Assembly: GCA_964251385.1 (NCBI GenBank)
Contig: CAXUJK010000003.1
Span: forward strand, 496,001-560,000
From: CADCVW01 sp964251385
GTDB taxonomy: Bacteria > Pseudomonadota > Alphaproteobacteria > Sphingomonadales > Sphingomonadaceae
Reading direction: 5' to 3'
DNA length: 64,000 nt
Position 1 is the first letter of the stretch. Each line of letters begins with the position of its first letter. Positions 52,119 through 58,744 of the stretch are shown piece after piece. The notes beneath the pieces were generated by a model, which made no database searches, was not told the origin of the DNA, and saw only the letters and a list, made by a program, of their open reading frames with translations. Made by a program: the position numbers and the translations under genes.

Positions 52119-52861
52119 TGACCGTCGCTAAATCCACGTTCGTTCTGATGATGATCGCCGCGGTACCGGCCCAGGCGGCGGAGCCGAGCGCGGCCGAGAT
52201 CGTCGGCAAGGTCGACGCGTTCCGGAGCCCCAACGAGCCCAACCTCAAGATCGGAATGGTTCTGCAATCGAAGGGGACCGGTGCCGCCGCGGGCGTTTCG
52301 ACTTATACGAACCTGTTGCGCAACGACATCGGCGCTCTGGTTCAGCCCATCGACGGCCAGCAGCGCGGATACAAATATCTTGCGACGGACAACGGCTATT
52401 GGCTGTACGCCCCCCGTACGAAGCGGGCGATCCGCCTGACCCCGCTACAACTGCTGCGCGGCCAGGCGAGTATCGGCGACGTGTCGCGGTTGAGCTATTC
52501 CGACGACTACACCGCCGCCTTTGCCCCGACGCCGCGCCAGACGGTCGACGGCAGGGATTGCTGGACGCTCGCGCTGCGCGCCAAGTCGCCGCAGTCTACC
52601 TACGCATCGATCCTCCTGCACGTCGACCGCGCGACCGGCGCACCCGTCCGCGCGCTGCTCAACGCGCAGAGCGGACGTCTTTTGAAGACCGCGACCTTCG
52701 GCCCCCTCGTCAACGTGTCCGGGTACCGGATCGTCCAATCCACGACCTATTTCGACGGCGTCGACAGGTCCAAGTCGACAACCGTCCGGTTCAACTCGAT
52801 CGCGAAGGCGAATACGCCCGCGGGTCTGTTCAGGCCGCAGACCCTGTCCATCGCGTCCTGA
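52115..52861 (+). CDS. LolA-like outer-membrane lipoprotein-sorting protein
   Basis: This 248-residue protein has a signal peptide (STFVLMMIAAVPAQAAEP) and a LolA/LppX-like fold. It contains AEIVGKVDAFRSPNEPNLKIGMVLQSKG, then DNGYWLYAPRTKRAIRLTPLQLLRGQASIGDVSRLSYSDDY, the pattern of the 'outer membrane lipoprotein-sorting protein' family (PF17131). It would act as a periplasmic carrier for hydrophobic cargo. Starts and stops overlap with its neighbours on both sides (ATGATG and TGATG), so it is part of a tight operon with the ABC genes and the barrel. Confidence 0.85.
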   Translation: MMTVAKSTFVLMMIAAVPAQAAEPSAAEIVGKVDAFRSPNEPNLKIGMVLQSKGTGAAAGVSTYTNLLRNDIGALVQPIDGQQRGYKYLATDNGYWLYAPRTKRAIRLTPLQLLRGQASIGDVSRLSYSDDYTAAFAPTPRQTVDGRDCWTLALRAKSPQSTYASILLHVDRATGAPVRALLNAQSGRLLKTATFGPLVNVSGYRIVQSTTYFDGVDRSKSTTVRFNSIAKANTPAGLFRPQTLSIAS

Positions 52862-54294
52862 TGGTCCGCCGTCCGCCGGCGGCGCTGGCTCTGCTCGGAC
52901 TGATGTGGCCGGGCGCGGGTCTGGCACGGCAACAACAGGCGGACGCGGTTGCGGAAAGCCAAATGGCGGATACCGGAGCTGCCGTGCTGCCGAAAGGTCA
53001 GGACGATCAGGCGCCGGACGCGATGGTCGAAGACGTAAGTGCGGAGCAGATCGATCCTGCTGAAGCCGCGACGCAAGCCCCGGAGGCGAACGGCTTGCGG
53101 GTGGGCGGCTTCGCCTTCGCGGAAGCGACGCGCCTCGATGCCAGGAGCACGGACGTCAACCCGGACGATCTGTTCGGCTTGTCGGGCAACAGGTTCGAGG
53201 CCGCGATCCTCGTCGAAGCCTCCACCTCCGGCTTTACGTTGCGGGCGCGCGGCGAGGCGATCGGAACGGAGAAACGCTGGCCCGATCGCACGCGTATCCG
53301 GCTGCAGGAGTTGAGCTATCAGCGCCGGATCGGCCAGCGCTGGTCGGTGTCGATCGGCAAGCAGGAACGGTCCTGGGACTCCGGCTTCGCGTTCCGTCCG
53401 CTCGGCTTCTTCCGCACGCAACCCAATCTCAGCGACCCGATCGACACGGAAGGACGGCAGGAAGGTCTTCCGCTCGTCTCGGTGACCTATGTGGGCGACG
53501 CCTTCATCGCCGAGGCGGTGATATCGGACGACGTGCTCGGCGACATCGACGACGGCGTCGAAGCCCGGCAGTGGGCGGGACGCGTCAGCCGCCAGTTCGG
53601 CAAGATCGACGCCAGCCTCGTCCTACGTCAGGCGTCCGGGCAGGGTGTCGGGGTCGGCGGATCGGCGAGCTACTCCGCGGGTGCGATCGAGCTTCATGCC
53701 GACGCCTATGCCGGTCCCCGCGGCCGCCGACGCGTACATCGCGCATTCTCCGGGCTCGAACGTGACATGCCGGACGGCGTGGTCGCCGGCGGTCTCTTCA
53801 CGTCCGATCCGATCGTTTTGGACCTTGGGGGCCGCGGCACCGTCGTCAACGCGGTCGCCGGCGTCACTTGGACACCGTCGAGCAAGTGGAGCCTGCGGGC
53901 CGAATACATCCACCGCGGCAACGGGCTGTCGGACCGGCAATGGGGGTCCTATCTAGATCTCGTCGCCGATCATCGCGCGGCGCTCGACACGCCCTCCCGC
54001 GGCCTGGCGATCGCCAATCTGGCCTACGACATCGGTGTCTTGAGCGGTTCGGCCCGCAAGGATTACCTGTATGTCGCGGGCTTGGCGACGCTGGAAAAGC
54101 TGACCTTGTCCGCGTCGACCAACGCCGGTCTGGCCGATGGCAGCGCCACCCTGTTCGGCTCGGCCACCTACCAGATCGGGCGGCGGACCGTGGCTCGCTT
54201 GGACGCCGTTGTCTTCGTCGGGGACCGCAGGAGCGAGTTCGGACTCCTCCCATTTGGCACAATCGTCAGCTTGAGTTTAAGACGATCCTTTTAG
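52861..54294 (+). CDS. Predicted outer-membrane beta-barrel protein
   Basis: This 477-residue protein has a signal peptide (PAALALLGLMWPGAGLA) and an acidic, low-complexity segment (residues 25-75). Beta-strand-rich repeats follow, ending in SLSLRRSF with a C-terminal Phe, the usual barrel-insertion signal. Segments such as ELSYQRRIGQRWSVSIGKQERSWDSGFAF resemble DUF1302-like or alginate-export-like porins. It is coupled by TGATG to the LolA-like gene. Together with the ABC genes it makes a path from inner to outer membrane. Confidence 0.75.
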   Translation: MVRRPPAALALLGLMWPGAGLARQQQADAVAESQMADTGAAVLPKGQDDQAPDAMVEDVSAEQIDPAEAATQAPEANGLRVGGFAFAEATRLDARSTDVNPDDLFGLSGNRFEAAILVEASTSGFTLRARGEAIGTEKRWPDRTRIRLQELSYQRRIGQRWSVSIGKQERSWDSGFAFRPLGFFRTQPNLSDPIDTEGRQEGLPLVSVTYVGDAFIAEAVISDDVLGDIDDGVEARQWAGRVSRQFGKIDASLVLRQASGQGVGVGGSASYSAGAIELHADAYAGPRGRRRVHRAFSGLERDMPDGVVAGGLFTSDPIVLDLGGRGTVVNAVAGVTWTPSSKWSLRAEYIHRGNGLSDRQWGSYLDLVADHRAALDTPSRGLAIANLAYDIGVLSGSARKDYLYVAGLATLEKLTLSASTNAGLADGSATLFGSATYQIGRRTVARLDAVVFVGDRRSEFGLLPFGTIVSLSLRRSF

Positions 54295-54353
54295 ACTTCG
54301 TCCGGTAGGCGCGGTCACCGTCGCTTCGACGGAGCGAAGGTCTTGAGGTGGAC

Positions 54354-54959
54354 ATGGTCGACAAGAACAAGGACGACCTGCTCGAGCAGGTGGAACTGCT
54401 CACGGCGTATGCCGATCAGGGCCGATCGCTGCCGCTGACTTCGGGCGCGGTCTTCATCGTCTGGGGCCTGGTCGTGGCCGCGGCCGGCCTGCTCGGCCGC
54501 GCCTCGCTGCTCCGCGGCGACGCGCCGTCGGTCGCTTGGATCTGGGTCGGTGCCACCGTGGTCGGATGGCTGGCGGCAACGGTTGTCAGGCGGATGCTGA
54601 AACTGGACTCGCGCGAAGGCGGCGTGTCCTACGGCAACCAGGTCACCAAGGTCGTGTGGCTGACCGCCGGGATCGTGATCAGCGCCTACGCGAATATCGC
54701 GATCTTTACCCGGAGCCACCTGGCCGACATTCCGGTCATATGCATGTTGATTTCGGGTCTTGCGTTCAACGCGACCGCGGCGGCGTCGACGTCCCGCGTG
54801 CTCTACATCGCCGGAATCGGATATATCGGCACCGCGCTTTCCGCCGTCGCGTTCCGTTGGAGCGGGGCCGATACGCAGCTGGCCGTCGCGGCGGGAGGCC
54901 TGCTGTTCCTGGCACTTCCCGGCCTTTATCTCGTTCTCCACGCCCGGTCGCGAGCTTGA
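54354..54959 (+). CDS. Integral membrane protein, unknown
   Basis: This 201-residue protein has six predicted hydrophobic segments, including FIVWGLVVAAAGLLG, AWIWVGATVVGWLAATVV and LAVAAGGLLFLALPGLYLVL. The first 30 residues are charged (DKNKDDLLEQVELLTAYADQG). I do not recognise a family. The ATG at 54354 is preferred over a GTG at 54348 because GAGG lies in front of it. Its stop overlaps the start of the winged-helix regulator (TGATG). Membrane protein plus regulator pairs of this type often sense a signal or confer immunity. Confidence 0.75.
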   Translation: MVDKNKDDLLEQVELLTAYADQGRSLPLTSGAVFIVWGLVVAAAGLLGRASLLRGDAPSVAWIWVGATVVGWLAATVVRRMLKLDSREGGVSYGNQVTKVVWLTAGIVISAYANIAIFTRSHLADIPVICMLISGLAFNATAAASTSRVLYIAGIGYIGTALSAVAFRWSGADTQLAVAAGGLLFLALPGLYLVLHARSRA

Positions 54960-55261
54960 TGGGTGTTCCGCTTCCCGAGGAGATCGACGACATCATTCAT
55001 AGCCGGGTGCGGCTGTCGATCCTCTCTTTCCTCAGCACGGCACGCCGCGCGGAATTCACGCTGCTGCGCAAGACGTTGAGCATCACCGACGGCAATCTGT
55101 CGCTTCACCTCAAGAAGCTCGAAGGCGCCGGCTACGTCGCGCTCGAAAAGGACTTCGTGAACCGCAAGCCGCGCACGACGGTGGTCCTGACCCCCCAAGG
55201 CCGCGAGTCGCTCCTGCGTTACGTCGTCGGCATCAAGGCTTTGCTGAAGGACGTCGTCTAA
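54959..55261 (+). CDS. Winged-helix transcriptional regulator
   Basis: This 100-residue protein is a winged-helix DNA-binding domain (HTH_27/MarR-ArsR-like). It reads IDDIIHSRVRLSILSFLSTARRAEFTLLRKTLSITDGNLSLHLKKLEGAGYVALEKDFVNRKPRTTVVLTPQGRESL. GNLSLHLKKLE is the recognition helix and the following RKPRTTV strand is the wing. Together with the preceding membrane protein gene it probably controls the peptide cluster that starts 156 bp downstream. Confidence 0.88.
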   Translation: MGVPLPEEIDDIIHSRVRLSILSFLSTARRAEFTLLRKTLSITDGNLSLHLKKLEGAGYVALEKDFVNRKPRTTVVLTPQGRESLLRYVVGIKALLKDVV

Positions 55262-55346
55262 GGACGTGACGCAAGGGCGTTCGCGCCGGGCGTTCCCCCA
55301 GATGCAAAACCAAACAAAACAATTTTCATTGCCTAGGAACTTTGTA

Positions 55347-55375
55347 TTGACAAGCGCATAGCAAAGGCGTGTTCT
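55347..55375 (+). promoter_or_regulatory. Possible sigma70-type promoter of the precursor gene
   Basis: TTGACA at 55347-55352 is a perfect -35 hexamer. With 17-bp spacing the -10 would be TGTTCT (55370-55375), a poor match. The region before it (55295-55350) is markedly AT-rich compared with the rest of the window. The location, 42-70 bp before the precursor ATG, is right. The call is weak because of the -10. Confidence 0.35.
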
Positions 55376-55416
55376 CTGCCGTGCGCCCATTCCCGGGCGA
55401 ATTGAAGGAAGTGCAC

Positions 55417-55554
55417 ATGGCGAACATGAACAGCCTCTTCGAAGTCCTGGACGCAAGCGACTCAGACGATCTCAACTTCGCGACGATCGTGGCGCAGGTT
55501 GCCCCCGACGTGATCGTCGTGGAAGATTGCTGCTGCTGCTCCTGCTCCTGCTGA
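55417..55554 (+). CDS. TOMM (azol(in)e peptide) precursor with CCCCSCSC core
   Basis: This small gene encodes 45 residues. The leader (MANMNSLFEVLDASDSDDLN, then FATIVAQVAPDVIVVED) is acidic and hydrophobic. The C-terminus is CCCCSCSC, residues 38-45, with six Cys and two Ser and nothing after. Cys and Ser next to each other are the substrates of YcaO cyclodehydratases, which turn them into thiazolines and oxazolines. The adjacent C-protein, YcaO and SagB genes make this the obvious precursor. AAGGAAG precedes the ATG by six bases. The short, purely C-terminal core is unlike streptolysin S (longer tail) and microcin B17 (glycine-rich core). Confidence 0.9.
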   Translation: MANMNSLFEVLDASDSDDLNFATIVAQVAPDVIVVEDCCCCSCSC

Positions 55555-55562
55555 TCCGTCTG

Positions 55563-55593
55563 CCTGCGTCCGGGGAACCGGGCGCAGGTTTTT
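55563..55593 (+). terminator. Hairpin terminator/attenuator after the precursor gene
   Basis: CCTGCGTCCGG and CCGGGCGCAGG pair as an 11-bp stem with one G-T pair and a GGAA tetraloop, directly followed by five T. It lies 8 bp after the precursor stop and 20 bp before the C-protein start. Partial read-through would give much more precursor than enzyme message, a usual arrangement in ribosomal peptide clusters. Confidence 0.85.
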
Positions 55594-55612
55594 CACCGGG
55601 AAAGGGACTGTC

Positions 55613-56542
55613 GTGACGCTTCAACTTCAGCTGAACGAGTCGGTTGAGATTACGACCGGCGGCAGCGGCAGGCTCTACATCCGAACGCCCATTGAAGAAT
55701 TCGTCATCGTCGACAAAGCCGGGTTGATCGCCAAGGTCCTCGACGCCGTGCGCGACGGCTCCCCGCTCGAGGACACCATGGAGTGCTTCGACGATCCCGA
55801 AGTCCGCGCCGAAGCGCTTGACGGTATCCTGGCGATGCTCAGGAAACGCAGGGTCCTGACCAAGGCGACGCCGCGTGTCGCGCCCACCGATCCGATCCAC
55901 GCCTGGTTGAGCCACATCGCACTGAAGGACGACGGCGTCGCGCCCGTGTGCCGCCTCCTCGGAACGGGGTTGCTGAAGGACACGTTGAGCCGCCTGCTCG
56001 AGGACGTAGGCGTTCGCTGGAACGACGACCGGGATGCTCCGATGAGCGCGGAGGAACTGATCGTCGCCTGTTTCGACGCGCCGGACGAGGCCGTGTTGCG
56101 GAACGTCAACCGGAGCGCGGTCGAGGCCGATGCGCCTTTGCTTCCCGTGATCCTCGACCGTCACGTCGTAGCGATCGGCCCGTTCATCGTGCCCCGCGCG
56201 ACGGCCTGCTACGAATGTCTGTATCACCGCGTGCGTGTCGGGCGACGCAGCGCGGAAGCGTACGAGACGGCACCGATGCGCAACCATCTTCCCAGCCGGT
56301 TGGCGGCGCATTTCGCCGCGGCGTCGGCGGCGGCGGAGATCGTGCGTTTCCTCGCCGGCACCGCGTTCGACCTGCACACCGCGGGCGTCACGCGCCACGA
56401 CCTCATGTCGGGCATCTCGGGCCACACCGTCGCGCTCAAGGTGCCGCGCTGCCCCGCGTGCGGCGGGGCCAATCTGAAGCGGCCGCTCGCGCCCGTGTGC
56501 GGGTCGGCTCCCGAACTGGCCCCCGAACTGACTGGCGCCTGA
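55613..56542 (+). CDS. TOMM cyclodehydratase C-type (E1-like) protein
   Basis: This 309-residue protein matches the bacteriocin cyclodehydratase C component (E1-ubiquitin-activating-like). The N-terminal 90 residues (VEITTGGSGRLYIRTPIEEFVIVDKAGL) fit the peptide-recognition element that binds the leader. The rest shows the family pattern PFIVPRATACYECLYHRV and KVPRCPACGG. The CxxC pairs (CYEC and CPAC) are the structural zinc site. The ATP site lies in the YcaO partner. The GTG at 55613 follows GGGAAAGGGAC. Its stop overlaps the YcaO ATG (TGATG). Confidence 0.88.
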   Translation: MTLQLQLNESVEITTGGSGRLYIRTPIEEFVIVDKAGLIAKVLDAVRDGSPLEDTMECFDDPEVRAEALDGILAMLRKRRVLTKATPRVAPTDPIHAWLSHIALKDDGVAPVCRLLGTGLLKDTLSRLLEDVGVRWNDDRDAPMSAEELIVACFDAPDEAVLRNVNRSAVEADAPLLPVILDRHVVAIGPFIVPRATACYECLYHRVRVGRRSAEAYETAPMRNHLPSRLAAHFAAASAAAEIVRFLAGTAFDLHTAGVTRHDLMSGISGHTVALKVPRCPACGGANLKRPLAPVCGSAPELAPELTGA

Positions 56543-57843
56543 TGTCGCTGCATCAGCCCTCGCTCGCTATGACGCTGCGCCGCGTCGTCGATGCGCGCGC
56601 GGGCATCGCCACCCGATTGTACGAAATGACCGCCGACGCTCTGGCGCCCGACTTGTTCGTCGCCGCGGTGGCCGGGCCGGCGGCGTCCTACTTCATCAAC
56701 CACGAGCCGGCCGTCTGGAGCAACACGTCGGGCGGGTCCGGCGCGGCGTTCACGCGCGATCAGGCGCTCTGGGCGACCGTCGGCGAGACGATGGAGCGCT
56801 ACTCGGCGTCGATCTACGACGCCGACGCATTCACGATCGCGCGCGAGGCCGATCTGCCGGACCCCGCGATCGACATGTCCGCTTTCGTCATGTTCGCGCC
56901 CGAACAATACGGGCAAGCCGGATTCTCCTATCACGCCTACGATCCGGAGCGGCCCCGCGCCTGGATCAAGGGGCGCGATCTGGCGTCCGGCGCGCCCGTC
57001 TGGGCCCCCGCGCAGATGGTCTATCTGAGCCAGGGATGGATTGCGGAGGACATTCTGGGTCAGACCGTGTCCACCGGGCTCGCTTGTCATGTCGGCGAAG
57101 AGCGGGCCGCGTTGTCCGGGCTTCTCGAACTGGTCGAACGCGACGGCTTCGCGTCCGCCTGGTTGTTGCATTGGGGTCCGCCCAGGCTGCGCCTGGACGC
57201 CGACACGCTGGCAAGGCTTTCCCCCCAATGCCGCAGGGCGCTCGCAAATCCGGAGCTTGCGATCACTCTGTGCGCCGCGCCCAATCCGTTCGGCGTCTTC
57301 AACGTCTTCGCCTTTGCCGAACATCCCAAATTGAAAGTGGGCTGCGTCGGAGCCTGCGCCCGTCTCGACCTGGCCGCGGCGGTGGAAAAGGCGGTGGTCG
57401 AGGTCCTGCACGGCTGGTCGGCGACGCTGCGCGCACGCAACGGCGTCGAGCCGATCCCCGACAAGCACGCGATCAGGAACCCGCACGACCATTCGCTCTA
57501 TTATCATCAGCCGGACACCTGGGCGGACATGGAATGGTTCCGGTCCTCCGCCGAGACGGTCGCACCGGACGATCTGCGGTGCGGGGCGCCCGTCGAGACA
57601 TTGTCCGATCTGGTCTCGCGCCTCGACGCACATGGCATCGCGACGTCGTGCTACGACATCACGTCCGACGACGTGGCCCTGCTCGGTTTCCACGTCACCA
57701 AGGTTCTCGCACCCGGCTTGCAACCGCTGCTTTTCGGCCTGTCGGTCGTCTCGGACGATCGCCGCCGCCTCGATGCGAATGCGCGCTTCTGGGGTGTGGA
57801 TTCCGGCACCGCGCTCAATCTCGAGCCCCATCCTTTCCCATAG
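56542..57843 (+). CDS. YcaO azoline-forming cyclodehydratase
   Basis: This 433-residue YcaO protein activates the amide of Cys/Ser/Thr residues with ATP and closes them to azolines. Nucleotide-site features are SNTSGGSGAAFTRDQALWATVGETMERY (E-x-x-ER-type helix), STGLACHVGEERAALSGLLELVERDGFASAWLL and AAAVEKAVVEVLHGW. It ends in EPHPFP, the proline-rich PxPxP tail that marks azoline-forming YcaO proteins and is needed for catalysis. It is separate from the C protein, not fused. It starts at the ATG at 56542, overlapping the C-protein stop. Confidence 0.92.
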   Translation: MSLHQPSLAMTLRRVVDARAGIATRLYEMTADALAPDLFVAAVAGPAASYFINHEPAVWSNTSGGSGAAFTRDQALWATVGETMERYSASIYDADAFTIAREADLPDPAIDMSAFVMFAPEQYGQAGFSYHAYDPERPRAWIKGRDLASGAPVWAPAQMVYLSQGWIAEDILGQTVSTGLACHVGEERAALSGLLELVERDGFASAWLLHWGPPRLRLDADTLARLSPQCRRALANPELAITLCAAPNPFGVFNVFAFAEHPKLKVGCVGACARLDLAAAVEKAVVEVLHGWSATLRARNGVEPIPDKHAIRNPHDHSLYYHQPDTWADMEWFRSSAETVAPDDLRCGAPVETLSDLVSRLDAHGIATSCYDITSDDVALLGFHVTKVLAPGLQPLLFGLSVVSDDRRRLDANARFWGVDSGTALNLEPHPFP

Positions 57844-57856
57844 AGGATCCCGATCG

Positions 57857-58744
57857 ATGACGGTGTCACCCAATCCCTGGTTCACCAAGCCGTTGAGCGA
57901 CTTCATCGAAGAGGAACACGATCCTTCGCACGCGTTGATCACCCCACTCGCCACCCGCCACAACTTCACCGCGGACGCCGCGCACGAGCATTTTCACGAG
58001 CGAACCAAATACCATCGGGGCACGAACGCCGGCGTCACGCGCAACATCCGCAACTTCCTGTCCTATCCCAATCTGATCGCGCGCGGTGCCGCCTCGCAAC
58101 GTGATTTCGATCCCTCTTCGGCGCTCGACCTCCCGGACGCGCTGGACGTCGACTGCAACCTGACGGCGGCAATGGCGGCGCGCACCAGCGTTCGACGCGG
58201 GGAACTGAGAGGTGCGATCTCGGCAGCGGAGTTGTCGACGATCCTGCAGCACGGGGTCCGCGCCAACCGGTTGCTCCGTCCGTCCGCGGCGCCGACGGTG
58301 GCGCAGTGGGTCAGGCCCTACCCGTCGGGCGGGGCGTTGTACCCGATCGAGCTCTACGTCGCGGCGTCCGCCGTGGAGGGCGTGCCCGTCGGCGTGTCCA
58401 GCTACAACGCCGTCAAACACAAGCTGCAGGTGCTGCCGCATGCCAGCCCGGACGCCGTACGCGCGGCCGAGACCGGCTACGAAGACCATCTCGCCGCGCC
58501 CTGCGTCCTGGTGCTGACGGGCGTTTTCGAACGTTCGATCCAGAAATACGGGCCGCGCGGCTATCGGCTTGCGCTGATCGAGGCCGGGCACATGATGCAG
58601 AACATCATTCTCCTGGTCACCGCGCTCGGGCTCAAGGCTTGCGTATCCGCCTCGTTCTACGAAGCGGAAATGGAACGGGCGCTCGACATCGACGGCGTTT
58701 CCGAAGCCGCGTTGGTGCTCGTCATCATCGGGGGCCGGTCCTGA
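57857..58744 (+). CDS. SagB-type thiazole/oxazole dehydrogenase
   Basis: This 295-residue FMN-dependent nitroreductase-fold enzyme oxidises azolines to aromatic azoles. It shows MAARTSVRRGELRGAISAAELSTILQHGVRANR, VRPYPSGGALYPIELYVAAS (the SGGALYP signature) and RGYRLALIEAGHMMQNIILLVTALGLKACVSASFYE. The SagB family K-x-x-x-Y motif could correspond to KYGPRGYR. The ATG at 57857 follows AGAGGATC. The stop overlaps the next gene (TGATG). Its presence indicates that the mature product contains thiazoles/oxazoles and not only azolines. Confidence 0.9.
   Translation: MTVSPNPWFTKPLSDFIEEEHDPSHALITPLATRHNFTADAAHEHFHERTKYHRGTNAGVTRNIRNFLSYPNLIARGAASQRDFDPSSALDLPDALDVDCNLTAAMAARTSVRRGELRGAISAAELSTILQHGVRANRLLRPSAAPTVAQWVRPYPSGGALYPIELYVAASAVEGVPVGVSSYNAVKHKLQVLPHASPDAVRAAETGYEDHLAAPCVLVLTGVFERSIQKYGPRGYRLALIEAGHMMQNIILLVTALGLKACVSASFYEAEMERALDIDGVSEAALVLVIIGGRS

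Noticed and set aside
56224..57969. Minus-strand open frame (581 codons) opposite the YcaO gene
   Set aside because: Shadow of the YcaO gene in GC-rich DNA; no recognisable domain or ribosome-binding site.
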